DNA of 64,000 nucleotides. It comes from Porodaedalea pini. Its lineage: Eukaryota > Basidiomycota > Agaricomycetes > Hymenochaetales > Hymenochaetaceae. Positions 22,440-32,691 of this stretch are shown here, piece by piece. The notes under the pieces are model-generated. The model was not told where the DNA came from and ran no database searches. It was given only the letters and a program-made list of their open reading frames with translations. The stretch spans positions 310,001 to 374,000 of the forward strand of contig NBAY01000041.1 in the NCBI GenBank assembly GCA_002794775.1. Direction: 5' to 3'. Numbering within the stretch: the first letter of the stretch is position 1; each line of letters starts with the position of its first letter. The position numbers and the translations under genes are program-made.

Positions 22440-24170
22440 GGACAGCACACATATGTCTTGTGGTTTTGAGCTATGTAGAATAGAATAATGGTCAGCACAC
22501 TTGCTTTAGCAAAGTGGAGGAAGGAGAGGAAACACATGCTTGCATCCACTGTGCTCCTTGATGTTGTCTTTGCACACTTTCTCTTCACACCATAGAAGGA
22601 CTGCAACTTGAGTGTCAGCATGACATCATCCCATTTGGTTATGACATGTAGGTGAGACATGTACAGAGTGTGCAAAGCCTTCACGTGCTGGAACATCTCT
22701 TGTTGGATAGTCTTGGGAAGTCCAGGTATGGCAGTCTCCAGTTCTGCGAGTGCTATTGGCACCTTCACACCCATATCACATCACACAGAAAGTGTTTGCT
22801 TCTTCTGGATGTTGATCAGACCAAGTTTGAGGTGAAGTGGCACACACCAGACAAAAAGCCATTTGTAAGACCACAGGAAAACTGAGGAATAAGGAATAAT
22901 GTATTTTCACACCTTCTGTTCCCAGTTGTTGAACTTGTAGCCAGGAGCATAGTCATCCAGTACATCTGCCTTCACATGGATACTGGCTTTCCTGAGCACA
23001 GTGGTTGTATGACTCCTGCTTGTTAGTACACATGGTGATACTGCAGAGGACAATGATTACTTGGATGCTCACAACACATGGTGGGACAACAAGACCCTGG
23101 TTGTTGCCATGAATCATAACTGTGACTCCAATTGTGCATGTGCTTGGGCCTCATGAGTTCTGCCACACAAATAGTTTGCACCATTCAGACTCATATTCTA
23201 CAAATTGTCTAGGTCTTTGGCCACAATGTTGAACATCTCTGGCCACAAGAAGTCTTGGCCAAGGCAATATGACATTGCAGCTCAGATGCCATGGCTGGTC
23301 ATCAGAATGAAGCCTTCCACAGTTGTCATGTAAAGACCACTGGTGAACTTCTCCTTCTCAGACTTAACACCTGGGATGACAGGTGCAGTAAGCAGCTCCT
23401 CATACATGCAACAATGTAGATTGAGAATTTCACATATGTCAGTATTGGCCTCCTTCATGAGATGTATAGTGTGGCCTTCCTGCTATAGGAATTCACATGT
23501 ATGGAGGAACGGCTGGGGGCTCTTGAACTTGCAGCATGCAACACTGATCCACTAGTTGGGCTTGAGGGGTAGATCACAATAGCTCTTGATCCATTTGGTG
23601 TAGTAGGGATACATGGCCATTTCTGTAGTCGGACAGATTACTATGGCTCCTCAAGCTCAGAGCTCCCTCTGAAGACGCTTGTTATATTGACCTTGATCAG
23701 CACCTATAGTACTTGTCAGCACAAAGTGAGGGATTACAGAACAACCAATACACGTTCATATACCAAGCCCAAAAGTTGACCTCTTTCTTCACACCAATAG
23801 CAATCTTCACTGCACCATTGGTTATCTGTTCCTCTTTCATTGTGTCTTCCTGGGTGGCAATTGCAGACATGCATACCACAGGTGCCGTAGCATCCTTGCC
23901 TTCCACTCATTGTGACATCCACTGCAGTATGTCATGGGAAGGTGCATTCCACCTTCTGTCTTTATGATTTTCATGTTGTCCACACCCTCACCATTGCCTT
24001 TTATGAACTTATTTTTCTTCTGGTCCCATTTGAGTTGTGCATTACAGCAGCATCAACCTGCAATGCCGTCATCACTGGTGAGATTGAATGTTGTGCTGGA
24101 GGCTTGCTCAGTGAAGGAGGTGCCATCTCTGAGAGAGTAGCTGTTCCATGCAAAGCATATTAGGAGTTAT
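22440..24170 (-). pseudogene. Prolyl-tRNA synthetase (cytosolic, archaeal/eukaryotic type), decayed copy
   Basis: Reading the minus strand from high to low coordinates gives, in order: FIKGNGEG and NMKIIKTEGG (about 24000); KKEVNFWAWY (23750-23780); GSSELEEP (23670); MAMYPYYTKWIKSYCDLPLKPN then stop, W (23550-23625); KSPQPFLHTCEFL; EGHTIHLMKEAN; LTAPVIPGVKSEKEKF; MTTVEGFI; LGQDF; VIHGNNQGLVVPP-like; DDYAPGYKFNNWE (22900-22950); VPIALAELETAIP (22720). This order and content is that of class II prolyl-tRNA synthetase with its C-terminal domain. Several stops (for example TAG at 23553-23555) and frame changes make it non-functional. CpG is almost absent. The working gene is outside the window. 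Each quoted piece is a separate short block. Confidence 0.85.
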
Positions 24171-24927
24171 ATTATGTGAAAGACATGCAAAGATGCGTGC
24201 CCTTTCTCTGTCATAGCTCCTTTTTGAAAATAAGCCTCAGCCTTGAGTTCCACAAAATCTAACTCGTGAAGCTTGGTCTCCCCATTTTTGTGAGCATGCA
24301 AGTATGAAGTAATGGTGGTTCCAGGAGGAAGACAGTAGAATCAGAGGCAAGCACATGTACAGCAAAGAGGGAAGTCAATGATGTGAGCAATGCACCAAGA
24401 ACCATGGCAATTAAGAATGTGTTTGCATCAAGTGCTAATGGTGAAAGTGGACGAACTTTAACAATGTGTGTGGACAGATAAAGAGACTGTGCTCATGGGA
24501 GTCCTTGTCCAACATGAATTTTTTTTTTTAAACAGATCTGATGATGCGTGCAATGACAACAACAGGAACTGTTGCAGCAGATTTTATGGTCTTCAGCTTG
24601 AAGACGAGCATTCTAATAAGTTGAAAGTTGGAACTCAGATTGCATGTTGCCTGTGGCAGTGAGTGTGACCCACCAGGCAGCTGGTGAGGCTACCACTTTG
24701 TGTGTGATGGTTGCAGTGGGTGCAATCGAGGGTTTTTTCAGACATTCTGTAAGATGTCAGCGCCAGACATAGTAGAGTGGTAGCAGATGTGAAGACTGTG
24801 TGGCATGTCGTGCCAAAACCAACATACACATGATCAAGTTCCCACACCTCTTCTGTGGATGACACATCCAGGATTGGACTTAGCAGTTTTTGTCACCTGA
24901 AGTGCCTCCAAATACAAAATATATTAT
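24171..24927. other. Unassigned A+T-rich, CpG-poor stretch
   Basis: No supported gene. Short frames (24468-24662 plus, 24635-24865 minus) carry no recognisable motif. A run of T at 24521-24530 is the only simple feature. Confidence 0.4.
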
Positions 24928-25923
24928 ATCTCACTCAATTCTTCACAAAAACTCTTCAAAAAAGTTGCTAAATTTATGTTTCAATGGTTTCTAAAATTTA
25001 TGTGAGCTTAGAGGACAGAATATGGAATATTGAGGCTGCAGTAGTGAGAATGTGTGTTTTTCTAGTAAAACTCCTTCCCTGAATTTCCCTGAGCTCAATT
25101 GTGAAGCTAATGACATGAAACTTGTTGTAGAATGGTCTATATAATGTATATTGAATTTAAGATGGCTTATAACAATGCAGGGAATTTTTTGAAGACTGTC
25201 TGAGTCAAGAAAATTTGAGTTTCAGCACAACAGTCAAGCAGATCAAGAGACATTCACTCTAGTTCAGCCCTCATAAAATCAACAATATAATATAAAGACC
25301 ATTATCCAAAAAGTTTCATGTCATTAGCTTCAAAATTGAGCTCAGGGAAATTCAGGGAAGGAGGTTTACTAGAAAAACACATATTCTCACTACTGCAGCC
25401 TTACTGCCCTTTTCAGAAGTATTGTCACACGTCAAATTCATGTGGTTTTGATGCGTCCTGTGGCATAACTGCAGAAATTCGAGTAAATGATGATTTACTG
25501 TGTCAATTCCTCACAATACATGTTCATTAAGCACTCAAAAAATTGTACTTGCTCATCCAAATCCAAATCTGTAAAAATATCTGGGGTTAGATGAATGTGT
25601 TTGTCAAAATAAGTCAAACAATGTTGATCAGCCCTGTTTCAACACCTCACCCTCACTAATGCAAAAATCATACCCCTTTCCTCTCATCCTGTAAATTTTT
25701 TTTCTCCACCTGTAAATTAGGTTTACATGTATAGCAATCCCATGCATAAGTTTGGTGTCATTCTGTGCACTATTCATGGTGTAATGGGGATGTTTCTGTT
25801 CTTTGGACACCTGCTCTCACCTGGGTTTGGACAGTCCATTTCATACAGCTCTGCCAATTTGACAGGTAAAAATACAAAACTTCTTGCATTACATAGAAAA
25901 TCCTATCTACTACAGCCTGATAT
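24928..25923 (+). repeat. Long inverted repeat, left arm
   Basis: Nearly identical, in reverse orientation, to 27803-28433. The match is easiest to see in the mirrored 60-residue open frames at 25628-25810 (minus) and 27918-28100 (plus), which differ at one residue. The left arm is longer because it contains the MITE at 25033-25401. The arms enclose about 1.9 kb of more G+C-rich DNA with an open frame. Confidence 0.8.
25033..25401. mobile_element. MITE with about 110-bp terminal inverted repeats
   Basis: A 369-bp element starting AGGCTGCAGTAGTGAG and ending with its reverse complement. The terminal repeats run about 25033-25145 and 25288-25401 with few mismatches. The mirror arm at 28324-28327 lacks it and reads GGAATATTACTGCC in the corresponding orientation, while here the flanks read AATATTG..TACTGCC. 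That fits a TA target duplication with one changed base, as made by Tc1/mariner-type transposases. No transposase frame inside. Confidence 0.75.
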
Positions 25924-26071
25924 ATAGTGTGGTGTGAATAAAGACTTATTCATGAATTTCCTTTTTTTTTCTTCTTTTAAAATTCACGGAATGTAGAGCT
26001 GAGTCGGGAATAAAGGAGAGCATTAGTGTGAATGCCGGCATGTCCCGCGTGCCCTCATCGTCCTCGTATTT

Positions 26072-27674
26072 GTGCATGTCAGATGTCACCTAGTGAAACT
26101 TGTACCCATCGAAATCGAGCACGAAAGTGATGCTCGCCCTATCCAAATCGCACCCGAACATGTGTGCACTGAGCCCTGCCTGGCCTTGGCACCGCGAATG
26201 AGATGCTGTGGGTGGTGCACAGTATACTGCCTATCCAGAGGTGCAGATGCTGGGCCAGACATCCAACAACAGCGGCAGCCATGCTGCAATGCATCATTGC
26301 CCACCATCTCATGCATATGGCGGGTGGGCGAGCGTACCTGTTGAATCCACTGATCGCTACTTTTCCGCCTTGGCCTCAGCCACACAGATGATGGGGATGG
26401 CAAGCTGCACACAGATGCTCCCTGGGGCTGCACATTGCTGGCATGCAAGTGTGGTGATGCTGGGCCTGGGGCATGCACAGGCTCAGGGGATGCAGCATGC
26501 GAGGACGCTCCCTGCGGACGCACTTGCGATGGGGATGGCACGGATGGCACAACCAATCCCAAGAAGAATGAGCGAACGGTATGATTATCGGTATCCTGCA
26601 GATGACAATGACAACAACGCAGGACTGTGAGGCAAAGGGGAAAGTGAGTGCATAGTCATGATCACAGTCCCATCGCTCTGTGCCTGTGGATGACTATGGC
26701 AAGCAGCAGGAGTGTGGTGTCTGCCAGGAGTCTGCAGCACATTTTGTGTGCAAGCGAGGGCAAGAACAAGACAAGGCTTTAAGACATGTGTCTGTGCCTG
26801 ACCAATGCATGGCCCATCAGCGATGGCTATGGCAACAAGCCAGAACCAGAATGCAAGTTTTGCAGGGTTTGGGATATCTGGGATCACGGAGGAGCCAGAG
26901 GACATGTGTTGGTATTATCAATCCCAGCAGCAATCCCAACAGCAATCCCAACAACGGTGCCAACACCAGCATCAAAGTTCGTACCAAGAACAGGAGTGGC
27001 CATCGCCAGATGACTTGTCCTTATCAGAGTCGTCGAGCAGGTTGAGTGCAAGTGCTGATGAGTTCAACAGGCTGCTCAATAGACATCAGAGTTTGCGAGA
27101 CAGGGAGCAAAGACAGATTCAGATGCCGCACCCAGTGCAGGTGTGCTGCCTGCTCGAGCAGAGCAACACGCTTCATGTTGATAACAGTGCTGGTGTGTGT
27201 ATGGGGACGGCAACAGTGACACAGGCGCAGGCACATTTGCCCTCACCCTGCAGCTTGCACCAGTCGAGCCACACCCCATCTGTGCAGCCTTCATATGAAC
27301 AGGTGCACACTGAGCATAAACAGGAGCAGACAAAGTTGCCGAATGGACACCTAACAACTAGACAATTGTCGGCATTGGCAGCGGCAGGAATGTATGGGTA
27401 CGGCACGCTGCCTATCACACCAACGCGCCAGGAGTACGTGCATCGTGCGGACATCCCATGGTCACTGTATGCACCTCAGCCATCATCTGCAGTGGCTGCA
27501 GTGATAGTGGTTCCTGCACTAGGATTCCAGATGCCGGCAAGGCTGGCTTACCTGTACTGCAGGAACAGCGCATTGCTGTCTCTGCCATTGCACCACGCGG
27601 TGTTGACGCAGCCAATATGCTCACCTGGTATGCCAGTGAGATATCTGTGGCTATCTCTTCTTGAGATGGAGTAG
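26072..27674 (+). pseudogene. Gene remnant enclosed by the inverted arms, Gln/Ser-rich product
   Basis: This stretch is clearly richer in G+C than its surroundings and looks coding. Open frames are 26208-26630 (ends NDNNAGL) and 26805-27674 (289 residues, with a QQQSQQQSQQ run, SPDDLSLSESSSRLSASADE, and a C-terminus ending SLLEME). An overlapping frame at 27458-27664 reads APRGVDAANMLTWYASEIS and may be the original C-terminus, implying a frameshift. The block SADEFNRLLNRHQSL resembles NSEDFNKLNLLSTNRSL in the HMG-box pseudogene at 17.6-18.1 kb, so it may be the non-DNA-binding part of a related regulator. I see no HMG box here. Identity uncertain. Confidence 0.4.
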
Positions 27675-27802
27675 TACTTATGAAGCAACATGTTGTTCTC
27701 AACTTCTATACTTCAGATGTGCAGACGGTGCATGGTGCTATGGCACGCAGGTCAAAAATAAATCACCACTACAGTGTCAAATCAAGGTGGAGTGGCCCCC
27801 AA

Positions 27803-28433
27803 ATAACCCAGGCTGTAGTAGATAAGATTGTCTATGTAATGCAAGAAGTTTTGTATTTTTACCTGTCAAATTGGCAGAGCTGTATGAAATGGACTGTCCA
27901 AACCCGGGTGAGAGCAGGTGTCTGAAGAACAGAAACATCCCCATTACACCATGAATAGTGCACAGAATGACACCAAACTTATGCATGGGATTGCTATACA
28001 TGTAAACCTAATTTACAGGTGGAGAAAAAAAATTTACAGGATGAGAGGAAAGGGGTATGATTTTTGCATTAGTGAGGGTGAGGTGTTGAAACAGGGCTGA
28101 TCAACATTGTTTGACTTATTTTGACAAACACATTCATCTAACCCCAGATATTTTTACAGATTCGGATTTGGATAAGCAAGTACAATTTTTTGAGTGCTTA
28201 ATGAACATGTATTGTGAGGAATTGACACAGTAAATCATCATTTACTCGAATTTCTGCAGTTATGCCACAAGACACGTCAAAACCACATGAATTTGATGTG
28301 TGACAATACTTCTGAAAAGGGCAGTAATATTCCACCTTGTGTCTACTAAGCTCACATAAATCTAGAAGCCATCGAAACATAAATTTAGCAACTTTTTTGA
28401 ACTGATTCTGTGAAGAATTGAGTGAGATATGGG
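27803..28433 (-). repeat. Long inverted repeat, right arm
   Basis: Mirror of 24928-25923 without the MITE. About 630 bp. The arms start to diverge outside TCTCACTCAATTCTTCAC. No target duplication could be seen directly next to the arms. Confidence 0.8.
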
Positions 28434-28496
28434 TTTTACAAGTTTCTGAGGTGCTCAAATGCTGCATTTTCTATAACATTTTCTGGCTCATCCCAC

Positions 28497-28640
28497 AACC
28501 CACCTTGCCAATTCCAGCAAATTCCAATACAATTTTATTATTCTACTCAATTTTGTGCAATTTCACAAACCACCTTGCCGATTCTAGTAAATTCCAATAC
28601 AGATCCTTTTTTCTACTCAATTCTGTGCAATTCCAAGAGG
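28497..28640. repeat. Two tandem copies of a 70-bp A+T-rich unit
   Basis: The unit ACCTTGCC.ATTC.AG.AAATTCC followed by TTCTACTCAATT.TGTGCAATT occurs twice in a row. It sits inside of the CATCAGG-type end at 28718-28737, in the same relative place as the ATTCC array at 22.0-22.26 kb. Confidence 0.6.
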
Positions 28641-28835
28641 TCCAAATCCATCCTAATGCCATTTTGAACTATTCTACAAATGTCTTTCTATTCTAAAATT
28701 ATTCCTTGATATTCTGCTGGGAGGTTTTTCCTGATGCATGCATGCAAACTATAGACACAAGACTGGTCACAAAATTGTATTGGGCTCTTTCAAGCATGGG
28801 TACAAAGATCCTGCACATACTTTACATAGAATATG

Positions 28836-29659
28836 CTAGAGGCCATCCAAGATGTTGTCATTATAATTTGGTCCCCTGTTATTATTCGGACTCCCATTAT
28901 TGTTCAGCTCCTGCAGAACCAGTTCATTCCAGTGAGTCATGGCAATACTATGAAGATCTGTAAGCCACTGCTTGTCTGTAATTGCATACACCCTCCTCAC
29001 AGGGATATCATCCTCTACAAGCTCATCTGTGTCAATCTTATAGACAAGGACAATCCTCTGGATCACCAAGAGCACCAGCATATGTGCTGCAATATTCTCT
29101 TTATAATTGACCACTCTACGCATATACTGTATCATTTTAGCAGAAGCTGTGATCTGGGGAATCTTCTTTCTCTTGACTCAAGGAGGCTGAGGAGCTTGTC
29201 ACTGTGGACACTGCTGTTGGCCTTCACAACTGCAAAGTCTGAGATGTACTGAAGGCGTCTGGCATGGCATGCATACGAGTCAGTGGAAACATTTGGATCA
29301 ACTTCAAGCAATGGTCCGATGCCATAGACCTCATTGTCAACATCGTCATTATCAGTGTTGTCACCTTCATTGTTTTCTACCTGATCCTGATTCTGCTCCT
29401 GCTCCAATGCCTCTTCTTCTACTTTCTTCTGCAATAATGCTTGGGCCTTGACCATGAAGTTCTGCTCAGCTGGAAACAGCTTGTGCAACACTAAGTTGAT
29501 AGGACTATATAGTGAGTTCTTGAGCTGCAGGTTGGCAGACTGATTAGCCAAGCGATCCAATGCCCAGATTGGCTGATAATGCACAATTAAGCTTTGTAGA
29601 TTGTTTAACAGAGGTAGACTTACTATTGCTGGATGATTCTGCAGTGGTAGTTCAGCCAT
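28836..29659 (-). CDS. Two overlapping unrecognised open frames (175 and 99 codons)
   Basis: On the minus strand a 175-residue frame starts at 29659 (MAELPLQNHP) and ends RERRFPRSQLLLK at 29132. A 99-residue frame begins at 29135, so stop and start share ATGA, and ends NDNILDGL at 28836. The first has an acidic Asn/Glu-rich middle (VENNEGDNTDNDDVDNE). The two may be one older frame broken by a shift. No domain recognised. Its place in the repeat island suggests a transposon-borne protein or a relic of a gene. Confidence 0.4.
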
Positions 29660-30139
29660 ACTGGTGACAGTGAAGAACTGGGGTTTGTGAGGGGAAGAAA
29701 GCTGTATGCATTTCCTGCTTGTCTTTCACTCTATTTTATATGATGATCAGGGTCATGGAGGAAAGAAGAAATTTAATTAACTCTCCTTCTGAAAGAGGTT
29801 TATCAGCATCAGCATCAAATCAGCCACCAAGAATATGATAATTACTGCAGACAGACTGCAGTCACTGGAGCCAAAATAATCTGAGCAAACAATAGGTCGC
29901 AATTTGCACAGCAAGTGCATGGCTGAGAAAACATAGCTGAGGCACATGCTCAGTTGTACTTAAGTCTCACACAGTCACTTGGAAGTGATAGTTCAACTTG
30001 CAGAGCCCATCCACCCTTGTGAGTGAAGTTTCCTTGCATTCTGTACAAACTGAATTCTGACTTCATTTTGTTGCACCTAGGCTATGTTAAACACTTAGTA
30101 CATTTGTTGATACTACCCACTCTCTTTGCTTTTTGATAC
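29660..30139. other. Unassigned stretch in the repeat island
   Basis: About 480 bp, A+T-rich and CpG-poor, between the overlapping frames and repeat-family copy 4. Nothing recognised. Confidence 0.4.
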
Positions 30140-30815
30140 TTCAGTAGATGAACATGTTGAAGTATGTTGGCATTCTGCTCACAATGGAGCAAATCACGAT
30201 AATCAGCTCAAGCATCACCAAGAAGGACTTCACTGACATAAGCAGCATCTTGAATGCAGTAAATGTGATCTCAGTGGTTAGCTGGAGAATGGGGAAGCAC
30301 TTCCCACAGTGTGTGTTGTGGCTGACGTCCTGTCCTCAAGGCTTGTCGAAGGACGAAGACACGTGTTTACTTATTGTCTGCCATGCATACAATCATCCTG
30401 ACAAGACAGAGAAAAACTATACGAAGGTGCCTGCAATGAAAAGGGATGCTCGAGTGCTGGCTTGGCTGCAAATACATGGTATGGATGTGCATGAGATGAT
30501 TAGACAGTGGACGATGTTACCGAACCCTTGAGCAGATGAGGAGGAGTGAGCATTTATGTGGTGATCCATTTCATTCAATGAACTAATTCCTGCTGTCTTT
30601 GTACTATACCTTCTGGCATTTCGCAAGTGAAGTAGATACTAAGCAATACTTTGATTCTGAAGAAACTGTGAGTTTTAGTCAAATTTTACTTAAGCAGCTT
30701 AAGTTCCACAGTCCACATCGTTGCAGTGATGACTTGGTGGCTAGTAAAAACACGTGGCTACATCATGTGATTGTTATCGATGGACGAGTTTGGCAGTTTG
30801 ATTCTGCTTGATGCT
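30140..30815 (+). repeat. Gene-fragment repeat family, copy 4 (longest open frame)
   Basis: The open frame 30148-30531 encodes 127 residues: MLKYVGILLTMEQITII, SITKKDFTDISS, LLIVCHAYNHPDKTEKNYTK, MKRDARVLAWLQ and IRQWTMLPNP. This copy is uninterrupted and shows what copy 1 looked like before the LTR-like insertion. The downstream shared region (GAACTAATTCCTGCTG, then AAGTTCCACAGTCC) extends to about 30815. Could be the remains of a real small gene; family unknown to me. Confidence 0.5.
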
Positions 30816-30966
30816 GCACCTTAAGCTTGTCTACTATACATTTTCATACCTTGTGAGTAACAACCAGTATTGCTTTTTTTTTAGCTCACCAATAGGACAC
30901 TGATTTTATAGCATGTTGTACATCTGACAATATCTATTCTGGCTCTCTCCATTGTCTTCAAGTACA

Positions 30967-31692
30967 CATGGCAGGAAAATCTGGGGTTTTCCATGAGGGA
31001 GGAGTATATCACAGAGTGTTTAGTGGGGCTCATATAATTTTGGCTAGAAAAACCTTATATGGATTGTAAATTCTCAATCAATCAAAATTTGCAGAGATTG
31101 TGCTTTATGTATCTAAAATTGATGGCCATCAAGAAATGTATTTCTGAATTCAGAGTCTGCAATCTCCTTTGCTGAAGGATAAGATAATTCTGGGATTCTG
31201 AATCTCCATTGTCAGTAAATCAAGAGAATGGTGATTATTAGATTAAGAATCTGTAAAGTCTTGGACACAAAGGAAAGAGGCTCATTGGATTTAAAATCCA
31301 CATAGACTCCTTGCATGAATGGAAGATCTCTCTCAGATTTGGGATCTATGCAAGGAGTCTATGTGGATTTTAAATCCAATGAGCCTCTTTCCTTTGTGTC
31401 CAAGACTTTACAGATTCTTAATCTAATAATCACCATTCTCTTGATTTACTGACAATGGAGATTCAGAATCCCAGAATTATCTTATCCTTCAGCAAAGGAG
31501 ATTGCAGACTCTGAATTCAGAAATACATTCTTGATGGCCAACAATTTTAAATACATAAAGCACAATCTCTGCAAATTTTGATTGATTGAGAATTTACAAT
31601 CCATATAAGGTTTTTCTAGCCAAAATTATATGAGCCCACTAAACACTCCGTGATATACTCCTCCTCGCGGAAAACCCAGATTTTCTGCTGTG
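30967..31692. mobile_element. Fold-back hairpin element 1 (726 bp)
   Basis: Almost the whole element is one inverted repeat: arms of about 340-350 bp meet at a loop of roughly 30 bp near 31318-31350 (CTTGCAT .. ATGCAAG). Ends read CATGGCAGGAAAATCTGGGG and its near complement. The flanks ACA / ACA may be a target duplication. The outer 85 bp are shared with element 2; the inner stems are different. Confidence 0.8.
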
Positions 31693-31778
31693 ACATTAGA
31701 TTCATGCTCACTCTAGGGCAAGCCACAATAATCACTTCGGTAATTGTGGAAGGGATGTTATGAACATGAAAGAGATGA

Positions 31779-32153
31779 CACGGCAGGAAAATCTGGGGTT
31801 TTCCATGAGGGAGGAGTATATCATGGAGTGTTTAGTGGGGCTCATATAATTTCAGCCAAAAAAGCTGTATATGGACAATGAAACTAATTATAGTCATAAG
31901 CGAGAGGATGGAGTGTGAAAAGATTTGGAACCTAATAACACGTGATTTTTAATTTCCATAAATAGTAGTCACATGATCTTATTGTGTCATGTGCACTTAA
32001 GTTCCAAATCTTTTCACACTCCATCCTCTTGCTTATGACTATAATTAGTTTCATTGTCCATATACAGCTTTTCCGTCCGAAATTATATGAGCCCCACTAA
32101 ACACTCCGTGATATACTCCTCCCTCACGGAAAACCCCGGATTTTCCTGCCGTG
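31779..32153. mobile_element. Fold-back hairpin element 2 (375 bp)
   Basis: Starts CACGGCAGGAAAATCTGGGG and ends with its complement (CCTGCCGTG). Arms of about 160 bp enclose a loop near 31940-31990. Shares the terminal 85 bp (including GGAGGAGTATATCA and GGGGCTCATATAATTT) with element 1, 87 bp away, in the same orientation. No protein coded. Confidence 0.8.
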
Positions 32154-32179
32154 CGAAGAATTTGACTGCCATTGTTGGA

Positions 32180-32420
32180 TGTGTCGACCGCGAGCTGATG
32201 GAGCACTTCCCAGCTTGAAGGTTGTGGCCGTTGCGGTGGCCTAGATGCTCGACAACTCATGCATCCTTATTGCCTGCCACACAAACAGCAACCCCAACGA
32301 GACCTTGGACAACCTATCAAAGTACCTGGGACGAAGAGAGATGTTAAACTGTGACTTGGATGAAGGATTACGGAATGGACATGCGCCAGATACTCATTTC
32401 GTGACATACGGTGCCGAAAC
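32180..32420 (+). repeat. Gene-fragment repeat family, copy 5 (partial)
   Basis: Plus-strand reading ILIACHTNSNPNETLDNLSK followed by a broken MKRD-type block and GGAATGGACATGCGCCAGATACTC, in the same order as the other copies. Only the middle of the unit is present. It marks the right edge of the repeat island before GRC3. Confidence 0.5.
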
Positions 32421-32691
32421 CTCCCCTCCCCCCCTCCCCTATATGATTGATGCCTGGATATCTGAGTATCCGTGTCTTCGCTGACATGTTCCTCAACATC
32501 TTCGCGCTAAAACTATTTGTCCCTTCCCTGAAATAAGAGGTACGTAGATACACGCCTCTCAAACTGAAAGCAAGTCGTCTACATGGCTGATTGCATATGA
32601 TACACGGGCTGTGTAATTCTGCAATTTAGGAAAAAAAATTCAAGTATCGAATGCGAGTTCAGACATTTCTCTCGAATTCAAAATGAGCTAG

